DNA of 35,462 bases from Rhodospirillales bacterium (lineage in GTDB: Bacteria > Vulcanimicrobiota > Vulcanimicrobiia > Vulcanimicrobiales > Vulcanimicrobiaceae): the NCBI GenBank assembly GCA_025359485.1, contig JANYGA010000246.1:1-35462 (forward strand), given 5' to 3'. Each line of letters begins with the position of its first letter. Position 1 is the stretch's first letter. Below, piece after piece: positions 7,399 through 15,602 of this stretch. The translations under genes and the position numbers were made by a program. The notes beneath the pieces were generated by a model. That model worked only from the letters and a program-made list of their open reading frames with translations, was not told where the DNA came from and made no database searches.

Positions 7399-8660
7399 GC
7401 GTTCGCCGGCGCGCGGTAGAGACGGAGCGTCGGATTGGGGAGACGATACCTGCGTTCGATCGCATATGCGATCGCGGCATCGGAGTGGATCGATGCGATA
7501 ACGATCGGATATGACGGTGTGTCGCGCAGAGCCGTCGGTGGCACGATTTCGGTGCTTCCTACGTGCATGCCGTGCCGTTGCGGCGATGAATCGACGATCG
7601 CGACGACATTCTTCTTCGCGATGACGGTATCGCACATCAGTTTCATTGCGAGCTGGCCCGCACCCCAGAGGATGACGTTCGGCTCCGCGGCCAGCGCATC
7701 GCGAAGATCGCGATCGATTCGAGCCATTCGTTCGCGCGAGGCGACGACATAGCGCTTTGCTGCCCGAACGAGCGATTCGTCGCGTAAGAACGTTGTGGGC
7801 TTGGATTTCTGCGCACGTTTGCGCCAGAGTCCGTAAATCGCCGGGTATTCGTCGACGGGCGAACAGTACACGATCTTCGAACCGGCATCGATCTCTTCGA
7901 AGCCGCTTGCAGCCATCAGTTGCCGCAACACGCCGAGTGAGAAGTGGTTGATGTGCTCGGTATTAAAATCGTGAAACGGAGCGACGAGAAACCGATCGTA
8001 GCGCTCGGCATCGGGGACTTCAACGTACGCGAGGCCGTCGTTGCGTAAGAGAGCGTGGAGCGATGCGATCGCGCCGCGAACATCGGTGATATGTTCGAGC
8101 GTGTGTGAGAGGGTGACGGCATCGAAGGTTCCGATGTCGCTCGGTGGTGAGGTAAACGACCCGGTAACCGCCCTGGCGCCATTTTCGCCGATCGCTCTCG
8201 CGACCGCATCGGGCGATGGATCGAGGCCGATGGTTTCCGTGAAGCCACGCTCGCGCAGGAAGCGTAGGAACGTGCCGCTCGAGCATCCGGCATCGAGGAC
8301 GCGCGCGCTCGGTACGAGGCGTTCGTAAAGGTAATCTGCGACGCCCTCGAGTCGCTCGGCGTCCCAATGCGAATCGGTCGCTTGGGCGACCGATTCGTCA
8401 GGAGCCCCGGCCGCTCGCGAAAGATCGGTCGTGACGTTCGAAGCGTATTTCGAATGCGACTCGTAATCCGCATCGAGTTGCATTTGCGTCGTCCCTTGAT
8501 CGGCGTAGACGAACCCGCACCGCGTGCAGGCTACCACATCGTATCCGTTCGGAACGTGCAATTCGCGCGGCGCGACGAACTCTTGATGGTGCAACGCTTC
8601 CGCGTCATAGGAACCGCAGATCGGACACGGCCGCAGGAGCCGCGCGCTTGGGGCAATCAC
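7392..8660 (-). CDS. SAM-dependent sugar C-methyltransferase-like protein with zinc ribbon
   Basis: The domain order matches NDP-hexose C-methyltransferases. An N-terminal zinc-binding segment ('CPICGS' ... 'VACTRCGFVYAD') is followed by a class I SAM-binding domain ('VLDAGCSSGTFLRFL', 'TLEHITDV') and a C-terminal Rossmann-like Methyltransf_14-type domain ('VILWGAGQLAMKLM', 'PIVIASIHSDAAIAYAI'). Such enzymes add a methyl branch to keto-deoxysugars. The ORF is open up to an ATG at 8741, but that ATG overlaps the divergent gene's start, and the 27 codons between have a low GC third position (about 46%). I therefore favour the GTG at 8660 (422 residues), ten codons before the first Cys. The stop is TAG at 7392-7394, convergent with the SDR. 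It could supply a methyl branch to the dideoxysugar made by the rfbFGH genes. Confidence 0.85.
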   Translation of the reverse strand: MIAPSARLLRPCPICGSYDAEALHHQEFVAPRELHVPNGYDVVACTRCGFVYADQGTTQMQLDADYESHSKYASNVTTDLSRAAGAPDESVAQATDSHWDAERLEGVADYLYERLVPSARVLDAGCSSGTFLRFLRERGFTETIGLDPSPDAVARAIGENGARAVTGSFTSPPSDIGTFDAVTLSHTLEHITDVRGAIASLHALLRNDGLAYVEVPDAERYDRFLVAPFHDFNTEHINHFSLGVLRQLMAASGFEEIDAGSKIVYCSPVDEYPAIYGLWRKRAQKSKPTTFLRDESLVRAAKRYVVASRERMARIDRDLRDALAAEPNVILWGAGQLAMKLMCDTVIAKKNVVAIVDSSPQRHGMHVGSTEIVPPTALRDTPSYPIVIASIHSDAAIAYAIERRYRLPNPTLRLYRAPANAQ

Positions 8661-8739
8661 GTCGCGGTTTTTTGGCCGTCGACTCGCGATTCCTAGGGTT
8701 TGAGGATGAGACGGTGCGTCAAATCGTAATTGGACGCTC

Positions 8740-9687
8740 ATGCAAACCGTGGTTCGGACCGGCGTCACGTACGTACCGCTCGAGCGTTGCCGCGTATGCG
8801 GTTCTGGCCGATCGTCCATGTGCGAGTGGCTTTCGAACGTGCCCGATCTCGAATTTCCGGGCGATCGGTTCGCGTTACTGCGTTGTGCGACGTGCGGCTT
8901 GATCGCAACGGACCCATATCCGAGGGACGACACGATCTCGACCATCTATGCCACGGGTGATTCGTCGGATTACGAATTTCCAGAAGCCGGTCTCCTCGCC
9001 AAGGTTAAAGAACGGCTCGCTCGTCGGAGGATACGCACGATCGCCCGACTCGCGGGAATCCGACCGAAAGCGGTACTCGATTACGGCACGGGTGCCGGAC
9101 GCTATGCAGCCGCCGCAGCGCGCGCATTTCCGGATGCCGACGTCGTCGGGACGGATTTCGCACACGAACCACCGCCAGGCTCGTATTTCGAAGGCGCGAC
9201 CGCCAATCTTCGATATCGTGAGTACGCGACGTTGCTCGAAGGCGGTGCTCGGTTCGATTTAATTTTTGCGAGACACGTGCTCGAACACGTCGCCGATCCG
9301 ATCGCGATCGTGCGTGATTGGATCGGCATGTTATCGCCGGACGGCGTGCTTTACGTCGAGGTCCCGAACACGACGTCCGTAACCGCGCGACTTCTCAGGG
9401 AGCGATGGCCGTTACTTTACTTGCCGAAGCACCTCTCGCATTTCACGCGTGAGACGCTTGCGAAGATACTTGCTGCAGCCGATGGGACCGCGACGATAGC
9501 GTCGTGTGAGATGCCGATGATGGGCAATGTGCTCGCGATCGCATCAGGGCGATCGCGCTTCGATCCCCGGTTCCGTATTCCGGGAATGCTCGCGCATCCG
9601 GTGCAGATCGTTCTCGAAAGCCTCGGTCGGCAAGGCACGTGTTTGTATGCGTTGGTGCGAGGCGCCGGCGACGACGAAGAGCGATAA
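8740..9687 (+). CDS. Class I SAM methyltransferase with N-terminal zinc ribbon
   Basis: A 315-residue methyltransferase. The N-terminus has a four-cysteine zinc-ribbon-like segment ('CRVCGSG' ... 'LLRCATCGLIATDPYP'), followed by the SAM-binding motif 'VLDYGTGAGRYAAAAA' (about residues 107-122), 'VVGTDFAHEPP', and the post-I motif 'DLIFARHVLEHVADP' with 'GVLYVEVPN'. This is the layout of Methyltransf_23-type enzymes common in O-antigen clusters. Unlike its divergent neighbour it lacks the C-terminal Methyltransf_14 domain and ends in a shorter region that may contact a membrane or acceptor ('LAHPVQIVLESLG'). The start is ATG at 8740. It lies 72 nt before rfbF on the same strand and probably heads that transcription unit. 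It may O- or C-methylate a sugar of the glycan; the target is unknown. Confidence 0.85.
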   Translation: MQTVVRTGVTYVPLERCRVCGSGRSSMCEWLSNVPDLEFPGDRFALLRCATCGLIATDPYPRDDTISTIYATGDSSDYEFPEAGLLAKVKERLARRRIRTIARLAGIRPKAVLDYGTGAGRYAAAAARAFPDADVVGTDFAHEPPPGSYFEGATANLRYREYATLLEGGARFDLIFARHVLEHVADPIAIVRDWIGMLSPDGVLYVEVPNTTSVTARLLRERWPLLYLPKHLSHFTRETLAKILAAADGTATIASCEMPMMGNVLAIASGRSRFDPRFRIPGMLAHPVQIVLESLGRQGTCLYALVRGAGDDEER

Positions 9688-9759
9688 ATCGGAAAGGGGC
9701 GAGCGCTCGCAGTCGCCGAACGGCGTCGGGATGCTCCTAGGTCGACGGGTCTCGTTCGC

Positions 9760-10542
9760 GTGAAAGTTGTTATCCTGGCAGGCGGTCTGGGAACGCGGCT
9801 CGCCGAGGAAACGAGCCTCCGGCCGAAGCCGATGGTGGAGGTCGGCGGAAAGCCCATCCTCTGGCATCTTATGAACTTATATTCGCGAGCGGGCTTCGAC
9901 GAGTTCGTGATTGCGCTCGGCTACAAACAGGAAGTCGTCAAGGAATACTTTCACTCGTTTTATTCCGTCAATAACGATCTCTCCGTGGATCTCGCGACCG
10001 GCGAGACGACGATCCGGCATCGCATGCCCGAACGATGGAAAGTCCACCTCATCGATACGGGGCTCGCGACACAGACGGGCGGCCGCATCAAACGCGTGCG
10101 TGAGATCGTCGGCGATGAAACGTTTATGTGCACGTACGGCGACGGCGTCGCGTCGATCGACGTTAACGACGTCCTTCGATTCCATCGCGAACGCGGTCGC
10201 GAGGCGACGTTGACCGCCGTGCGTCCGCCAGCGCGTTTCGGTGCGCTCGATATTCGCGACGACCGCGTCGCCGAATTTATCGAGAAGCCGCAGGCGAGTG
10301 AAGGCTGGATCAACGGAGGATTCTTCGTGTTCGAACCGTCGATCTTCGATCGCATCGACGGCGATGCGACGTTACTCGAACACGAACCGCTCGCCACGCT
10401 CGCGCGCGAGAACCAACTCTCGTGCTACAAACACGAGGGGTTCTGGCAACCGATGGACACCGCCCGCGATAAGCGATTTCTCGAAGATCTTTGGGCGTCC
10501 GGCAACGCGCCGTGGGTACGGACCGATGTCGTTCTGGCGTGA
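9760..10542 (+). CDS. rfbF: Glucose-1-phosphate cytidylyltransferase
   Basis: A 260-residue nucleotidyltransferase that makes CDP-glucose from CTP and glucose 1-phosphate, the entry step to CDP-3,6-dideoxyhexoses. The N-terminus 'MKVVILAGGLGTRLAEETSLRPKPMVEVGGKPILWHLM' is the cytidylyltransferase signature (GGxGTR plus the RPKPM(V/I) motif that separates RfbF from thymidylyltransferases). 'GYKQEVVKEYF' and 'CTYGDGVASID' (metal-binding Asp) follow, then 'INGGFFVFEPSIFDRI'. Family length is about 257, so it is complete. The start is a GTG at 9760. Its last 17 nt overlap the start of rfbG, consistent with one operon, rfbF-rfbG-rfbH. Confidence 0.95.
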   Translation: MKVVILAGGLGTRLAEETSLRPKPMVEVGGKPILWHLMNLYSRAGFDEFVIALGYKQEVVKEYFHSFYSVNNDLSVDLATGETTIRHRMPERWKVHLIDTGLATQTGGRIKRVREIVGDETFMCTYGDGVASIDVNDVLRFHRERGREATLTAVRPPARFGALDIRDDRVAEFIEKPQASEGWINGGFFVFEPSIFDRIDGDATLLEHEPLATLARENQLSCYKHEGFWQPMDTARDKRFLEDLWASGNAPWVRTDVVLA

Positions 10543-11527
10543 ACGTCGCGTCCTCGTAACGGGGGCGACGGGCATCGTTGGAAGCCACCTCGCCCGCGCG
10601 TTACTCGACCGTGAAGCGTTCGTGGTCGCGCAAGTTCGTGACGACGATCCGCAGTCGTCGTTCTACCGCGACGCGACGGCTGTCCGGTGCTCGATCGTTC
10701 GTGGCGAATTGCAACGCTACGAAGATTGCGCGCGAGCCATCAACGCGCACGACGTCGAGATCGTCTTCCATCTCGGCGCGCAGACGCTGGTCGGAACGGC
10801 CGTTCGCGACCCGCTCGAAACCTTCGAGAGCAACGTGCGCGGAACGTACAACCTCCTCGAGGCGGCTCGGCGTATGGGCGGTCTCGTGAAAGCGTTCGTG
10901 GTCGCATCGAGCGATAAGGCCTACGGGGATTCGCCGATTCTCCCCTACACCGAGGACATGCCGCTCGCCGGGCGCCATCCGTACGATGTTTCGAAAAGCT
11001 GCACGGATCTGCTCGCGACGTGCTACGCGACGACGTACGGGCTTCCCGTTACGATCGCGCGATGCGGAAATATTTACGGTGCGGGCGATCTCAATTGGAG
11101 TCGCATCGTGCCCGGTACGATTCGTAGCTTGCTCTTGGGCGAGAGACCGGTGTTGCGGAGTAACGGCACGAGTATTCGTGACTATATCTACGTTGCCGAC
11201 GTCGTCGACGCGTATCTCGCGCTCGCTGAAGCGATCGAAAAGCCCGGGGTGCGCGGCGAAGCGTTCAACTTTAGTCCCGAGTCGCGCGTCGACGTTTTCG
11301 AGATCGTGCGAACGCTCGCGCGATTGATGGCGTCCGATCTCGAGCCCGTCGTGCTCGATATTGCGACGCACGAAATCAAAGATCAGACGCTCGATGCGAG
11401 TAAAGCGCGTACGGTGCTGGGATGGCGACCGACGTGGACGCTCGACGCGGGATTACGCGAAACGATTCCTTGGTATCGCACCATTCTCCAACAGGACGGA
11501 CAATCGCTCGACCATGCTATTCGATAG
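10526..11527 (+). CDS. rfbG: CDP-glucose 4,6-dehydratase
   Basis: A 333-residue extended SDR enzyme converting CDP-glucose to CDP-4-keto-6-deoxyglucose. The start is ATG at 10526 ('[26 protein letters not shown]'), 17 nt inside rfbF; the longer ORF in the track is read-through of the rfbF region in another frame. The NAD-binding motif [10 protein letters not shown] is near residue 13. '[36 protein letters not shown]' is highly characteristic of RfbG, and '[10 protein letters not shown]' with 'YDVSKSC' supplies the Y-x3-K catalytic pair. The C-terminal '[20 protein letters not shown]' fits the family. It is slightly shorter than the roughly 355-residue norm but has all core motifs. Its stop overlaps rfbH by 14 nt. 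Confidence 0.94.
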   Translation: MSFWRERRVLVTGATGIVGSHLARALLDREAFVVAQVRDDDPQSSFYRDATAVRCSIVRGELQRYEDCARAINAHDVEIVFHLGAQTLVGTAVRDPLETFESNVRGTYNLLEAARRMGGLVKAFVVASSDKAYGDSPILPYTEDMPLAGRHPYDVSKSCTDLLATCYATTYGLPVTIARCGNIYGAGDLNWSRIVPGTIRSLLLGERPVLRSNGTSIRDYIYVADVVDAYLALAEAIEKPGVRGEAFNFSPESRVDVFEIVRTLARLMASDLEPVVLDIATHEIKDQTLDASKARTVLGWRPTWTLDAGLRETIPWYRTILQQDGQSLDHAIR

Positions 11528-12875
11528 AAGCTCGTCGGCCGAAGCCGTCTCCCTCCGCGCGGAAGTGCTCGAGAAAACGCGCGCGTATTTCGATGCGGCG
11601 TACGGTCACCGCGCGTTCGTTCCCGGCGAAGACGCCACGCCCGTCTCAGGGCGTGTCTTCGACGAACGCGATATGATGTCGCTCGTCGATAGTTCGCTCG
11701 ATTTTTGGCTGACGACCGGTCGTTTTGCCGAGCGATTCGAACGCGAATTCGCGCGTTGGTACGGGATCCGCGAATGCGTGCTCGTCAATTCGGGATCGAG
11801 TGCGAACCTCGTCGCGCTCGCCGCGTTGACCTCGCCCGAGCACGAAGAACGTCGTCTCGAGCCGGGCGACGAAGTCATTACCGCCGCCGCGGGATTTCCG
11901 ACGACGGTCAATCCCATCGTGCAGCTCGGCGCGATTCCGGTTTTCATCGACAGCGAACTCACGACGTTCAATGCCGATCTCTCACAGCTCGAGAATGCGC
12001 TCTCGCCGAAAACGAAAGCGGTCATGCTCGCCCACACACTCGGTAATCCGTACGATGCCGAACGCGTCCGAACGTTTTGCCGCGAACACGGCCTTTGGAT
12101 GATCGAGGATACGTGCGACGCCGTCGGCGCGACGTGGAACGGCGTTCAAGTCGGAACGTTCGCCGATGCATCGACGGTGAGTTTCTATCCGGCGCATCAC
12201 ATGACGATGGGCGAAGGCGGAGCCGTGATGATGCGCTCGCCAAAATTGCGGAAGATCGTGGAATCGTTTCGTGACTGGGGCCGCGATTGTTGGTGCCAGC
12301 CCGGCAAGGACAACACGTGCGGCAAACGCTTCGACTGGCAACTCGGCGACCTACCACACGGGTACGATCACAAATACACGTATAGCCACATCGGTTATAA
12401 TCTCAAGCTGACCGACATGCAGGCCGCCATTGGCGTCACGCAACTCGAGAAGCTCGACGGCTTTATCGAGCGGCGTCGCCATAATGCGGAACTGCTAACG
12501 CAACTTCTCTCGCATGTCCCGTGGCTCGTCTTGCCGCAAGAATTGCCCGGCGGGAAGAGTTCGTGGTTCGGCTATGCGATCCGTGTCGCAGAAGACGCGC
12601 CGATCGCGCGCAACGCGCTCACGCAGGCGCTCAACGATCGTAAGATCGGGACGCGACTCGTCTTTGCCGGTAATCTCGTGCGCCAACCCGCGTATCGCGA
12701 GATCGAACACCGGATCGTCGGCTCGCTCGCAAATGCGGACACGATCATGAACGACGTCTTCTGGGTCGGCGCGTACCCGGGACTCGACGACGATCAAATC
12801 GCGTACATCGCACGATCGATCGAAGAGATTGGGGCCGCGTCGTCTGCGACCGGACGCGCGCTACCCGTATCGTAG
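11514..12875 (+). CDS. rfbH: CDP-4-keto-6-deoxyglucose 3-dehydrase (E1, RfbH)
   Basis: A 453-residue PMP-dependent, [2Fe-2S] dehydrase that removes the C3 hydroxyl from CDP-4-keto-6-deoxyglucose together with a reductase partner (E3). The start is ATG at 11514 ('[19 protein letters not shown]'). The fold is that of a PLP aspartate aminotransferase, but the usual Schiff-base Lys is a His in '[15 protein letters not shown]', the hallmark of RfbH/E1. Iron-sulfur cysteines are visible as '[11 protein letters not shown]' and '[20 protein letters not shown]' (C-x-C-x7-C). '[16 protein letters not shown]' is the cofactor phosphate site. It overlaps rfbG by 14 nt. No E3-type ferredoxin reductase is in this window, so electrons must come from a partner encoded elsewhere. 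Confidence 0.95.
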   Translation: MLFDRSSSAEAVSLRAEVLEKTRAYFDAAYGHRAFVPGEDATPVSGRVFDERDMMSLVDSSLDFWLTTGRFAERFEREFARWYGIRECVLVNSGSSANLVALAALTSPEHEERRLEPGDEVITAAAGFPTTVNPIVQLGAIPVFIDSELTTFNADLSQLENALSPKTKAVMLAHTLGNPYDAERVRTFCREHGLWMIEDTCDAVGATWNGVQVGTFADASTVSFYPAHHMTMGEGGAVMMRSPKLRKIVESFRDWGRDCWCQPGKDNTCGKRFDWQLGDLPHGYDHKYTYSHIGYNLKLTDMQAAIGVTQLEKLDGFIERRRHNAELLTQLLSHVPWLVLPQELPGGKSSWFGYAIRVAEDAPIARNALTQALNDRKIGTRLVFAGNLVRQPAYREIEHRIVGSLANADTIMNDVFWVGAYPGLDDDQIAYIARSIEEIGAASSATGRALPVS

Positions 12876-12895
12876 CGGCGCGGGACACGCGTCGG

Positions 12896-13567
12896 ATCTA
12901 TTTCGATCTCGACGGCGTCCTCGTCGATCCGCGCGTGGGCATCGTCGCATGCGTGAACGAGACGCTCGCCTCGTTCGGATACGCCCGGTTACCGGCGACG
13001 AGAATCGAACGCATCATCGGGCCGCCGTTGCAGGTCGGCTTCGCAAGTCTGCTGGGCGAACTGGGTGGTGACGCGAGCCTCGTCCCCTCGTGCGTTGCCG
13101 ACTATCGCGAGCGCTACGAACGGGTCGCCACGAACGGCGGCACGGTCTTACAGCCCGGTATCGCCAAGATGCTCGCGATCGTGCGACGAGATGCGACGCT
13201 TGCCGTTGCCACGTCGAAGTCGCTTCGCTTCGCAGAGCCGATCGTTTCGGCGCTGGGCATTCGCGACGCATTCGCCGTCGTCTGTGGTCCGACACCCGAC
13301 GTCGATGGCGAGTCGAAGACGGCGACGCTCGCCCGAGCGATCGCTGCGGTCGATGCCGTCGTCGGTTCGACCGACGTTTCGCAGGCGTTCATGATCGGCG
13401 ATCGTCATCACGATATCGAGGCCGCGTTCGCATGCCACGTCACGCCGATTGGCGTGACGTGGGGATTCGGGAGCGAGCACGAACTGCGCACGGCAGGGGC
13501 GACTGCGATTGCCCACGACTGCGGATCGTTGACGGCTTTGCTCGTACCGAACACGAGCCGCCGGTGA
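12896..13567 (+). CDS. HAD-family phosphatase, start codon not identifiable
   Basis: A haloacid dehalogenase-type phosphatase of about 220 residues. Motif I 'IYFDLDGVLVD' holds the nucleophile Asp; motif II is 'LAVATSKS', motif III is Lys in 'GESKTATLARAI', and motif IV is 'FMIGDRHHDIEAAFA'. The helical cap between motifs I and II is of the phosphoglycolate-phosphatase type. The first ATG/GTG/TTG of this frame is GTG at 12935, which lies after motif I and would remove the catalytic Asp. The frame is open upstream but contains no ATG, GTG, TTG or CTG as far back as I checked (about 12770). The coordinate given simply marks the residue before motif I; only ATC codons (12869, 12896) are available. 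An uncorrected indel is the simplest explanation. Its 3' end overlaps the next gene by GTGA. It could dephosphorylate a sugar intermediate of this locus. Confidence 0.75.
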   Translation: MYFDLDGVLVDPRVGIVACVNETLASFGYARLPATRIERIIGPPLQVGFASLLGELGGDASLVPSCVADYRERYERVATNGGTVLQPGIAKMLAIVRRDATLAVATSKSLRFAEPIVSALGIRDAFAVVCGPTPDVDGESKTATLARAIAAVDAVVGSTDVSQAFMIGDRHHDIEAAFACHVTPIGVTWGFGSEHELRTAGATAIAHDCGSLTALLVPNTSRR

Positions 13568-14592
13568 CTCGACTGCAACGCGATCTCGACGAGATTCTCG
13601 AGCGGTCGCGCGACGATTTCGAAACGCTGCGCGGTGCGCGGCTTTACGTTACGGGCGGCACCGGCTTCGTCGGTTCGTGGATGCTCGAAGCGTTCGTATG
13701 GGCGAACGATCGGCTCGCACTCGGCGCTCGCGCGTGCGTCCTCACGCGTGATGCCGACGCTTTTACACGACGCGTTCCGCACGTCGGCGGCGATGCATCC
13801 ATTACGTTCGTTTCCGGCGATGTACGTGACGCCGCGCGCGTCGATGGGACTTTTGATGCAATCATTCATGCGGCGACGCCGGCGAGTGCGCGAATAAACG
13901 CCGAGACGCCGAAGATCATGGTCGATACGATCGTCGACGGCATGCGTCATACGCTCGACCTGGCCGAACGCAGTGGTGCGATTCCCGTCTTACTTACGAG
14001 CTCGGGTGCGGTGTACGGGCGCCAACCACTCGACCGGCTCAGGGTTGACGAAACGTACGCGGGAGCGCCCGATCAGCTCGATCCGGCAAATGCCTATCAT
14101 GAGGCGAAGCGCCTATCCGAATTGCAACTCGCGATCGGCGCGCGCGTTTCGGGCATCGGCGCGAAAGTCGCCCGACTCTTCGCCTTCGTCGGACCGTATT
14201 TGCCGCTCGATACTCATTTCGCGATCGGCAACTTCATGCGCGACGCCATGAACGCTGCGACGATTGAGATTCTGGGCGATGGATCGCCGCTGCGCTCGTA
14301 TCTCTACGCGGGCGATATGACTTCATGGCTGTGGCGCGTGCTCGCGCGTGGCGAAAGCGGACGCGCGTACAACGTCGGTTCGGAACGCATCGTCAGCATC
14401 GCGGAAACGGCGCGCGTCGTCGCATCTTGTGTCGAGCCCCAGGGCTCCATCGCGGTGCGTGGCGTGCCGACGGGCGCCGCACCCGAGCGGTACGTGCCTT
14501 CGACGCATCGGGCGCGGGAAGAGCTCGGGCTCGCCGAGTGGACGTCGCTCGAGGAATCCATTGCGCGAACGATCGCGTTCGCGCGCGCCTAG
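13564..14592 (+). CDS. NAD(P)-dependent sugar reductase/epimerase (extended SDR)
   Basis: A 342-residue extended SDR protein. The start is GTG at 13564, sharing GTGA with the stop of the HAD gene. The protein has a 25-residue leader helix and then 'ARLYVTGGTGFVGSWMLEAF' (NAD-binding), 'DAIIHAATPAS', 'LLTSSGAVYGRQP' and the catalytic 'YHEAKRLSE' (Y-x3-K). 'LPLDTHFAIGNFMRDAM' and 'GDGSPLRSYLYAGDMTSWLW' are substrate-domain segments seen in sugar-nucleotide decarboxylase/reductase-like members. Following rfbFGH, a plausible role is the final C4 or side-chain keto reduction of a CDP-3,6-dideoxy-4-ulose, analogous to abequose/paratose synthases or YerF; this is inference. Its TAG stop shares the palindrome CTAG with the stop of the convergent GT2 gene. 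Confidence 0.85.
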   Translation: MTRLQRDLDEILERSRDDFETLRGARLYVTGGTGFVGSWMLEAFVWANDRLALGARACVLTRDADAFTRRVPHVGGDASITFVSGDVRDAARVDGTFDAIIHAATPASARINAETPKIMVDTIVDGMRHTLDLAERSGAIPVLLTSSGAVYGRQPLDRLRVDETYAGAPDQLDPANAYHEAKRLSELQLAIGARVSGIGAKVARLFAFVGPYLPLDTHFAIGNFMRDAMNAATIEILGDGSPLRSYLYAGDMTSWLWRVLARGESGRAYNVGSERIVSIAETARVVASCVEPQGSIAVRGVPTGAAPERYVPSTHRAREELGLAEWTSLEESIARTIAFARA

Positions 14593-15602
14593 CGCACCCG
14601 GTCAAGCGTCTCGGCGTCGCGGCGAACGATGCGTTGCGCGATCGAACGTTGTTCGCCGTCGACGACCGGATCGAGACCGCGTGCGTCGCGCACGACGAAC
14701 GTCGGTCGCCCGCGAACTTCTTCGAAAATCATGCCGACGTATTCGCTCATCAATCCCAATAGCATGAAGAGGAACCCGAAGAGCAAGAGATTGAGCGTCA
14801 CGAGCGTTCCGAAGCCGGCGAAGGGAACGCCGAAGAAAATGGCCCGAGTTGCATACACCGCGATCCCGATGAATGAGATGGCGGCGAAGGTCGCGCCCGC
14901 GAGCGGGATGACTTTGAGCGGCATGTACGAGCTCGAAAGGATTCCGCGGACCGCAAAATTTGCGGTGCGCAACGTATTGAATGCCGTCGTGCCGCCAAAT
15001 CGGGCCGGCCGTTCGTGCTCGATCCCGACCGATTTTCCGCCAACCCACGTCCACATCGAACGCACCATACGGTTGCGTTCGGGCATCGCGTTAAACGCGT
15101 CGACGAGTTTGCGATCGACGAGGCGAAAGTCGCTCGCGTTGCGCGGCACGGGATGATCGCTGATCCGATTGATCAGCCAGTAAAATATCTGCGCTGCGAT
15201 GCGTCGGAAGAGACTGTTATCCGTGCGCTTGGTGACGATTTGGTAGACGTTCTCGTAGCCGAGTTCCCACTGTTCGATGAAACGGGGAATGAGCTCGGGC
15301 GGATCCTGAAGATCGGATGCCATGATGACGCATGCGTCGCCGCGTACTTGCGCGAGGCCGGCGCACATGCCGCCTTCCATATCGAAGTTGCGCAGCAAAC
15401 GCACGACTTTGAAACGGTGGTCGGCATCGTGGATCGCCGATAGGCGCGCGTACGTGTCGTCGGCGGATCCGTTTTCAACGACGATTGCCTCGAAATCATA
15501 CCGATCGGCGTACGCGTCGAAAACGATCGCGAGACGGCGCGCCAATTCATCGACGCACTTGCCTTCGTTGTACGCAGGCGTCACGATCGAGATGAGCTTC
15601 AC
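14589..15602 (-). CDS. GT2 glycosyltransferase, GtrB/ArnC-like, membrane-anchored
   Basis: A 337-residue family-2 glycosyltransferase. The catalytic GT-A domain begins 'ISIVTPAYNEGKCVDELARRL' and has 'AIVVENGSADDT' and the metal-binding region 'IMASDLQDPPELIPRFIEQW'. Two transmembrane helices follow near residues 235-285 ('AAISFIGIAVYATRAIFFGV', 'LNLLLFGFLFMLLGLMSEYVGMI'), ending in 'EEVRGRPTFVVRD'. This architecture is that of GtrB/ArnC/DPM1 enzymes, which load a sugar onto undecaprenyl phosphate at the cytoplasmic face. The start is GTG at 15602, overlapping the stop of the ThDP enzyme by GTGA. Co-translation with the NeuB-like and ThDP enzymes suggests that it transfers the sugar those enzymes help to make. 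Confidence 0.9.
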   Translation of the reverse strand: MKLISIVTPAYNEGKCVDELARRLAIVFDAYADRYDFEAIVVENGSADDTYARLSAIHDADHRFKVVRLLRNFDMEGGMCAGLAQVRGDACVIMASDLQDPPELIPRFIEQWELGYENVYQIVTKRTDNSLFRRIAAQIFYWLINRISDHPVPRNASDFRLVDRKLVDAFNAMPERNRMVRSMWTWVGGKSVGIEHERPARFGGTTAFNTLRTANFAVRGILSSSYMPLKVIPLAGATFAAISFIGIAVYATRAIFFGVPFAGFGTLVTLNLLLFGFLFMLLGLMSEYVGMIFEEVRGRPTFVVRDARGLDPVVDGEQRSIAQRIVRRDAETLDRVR

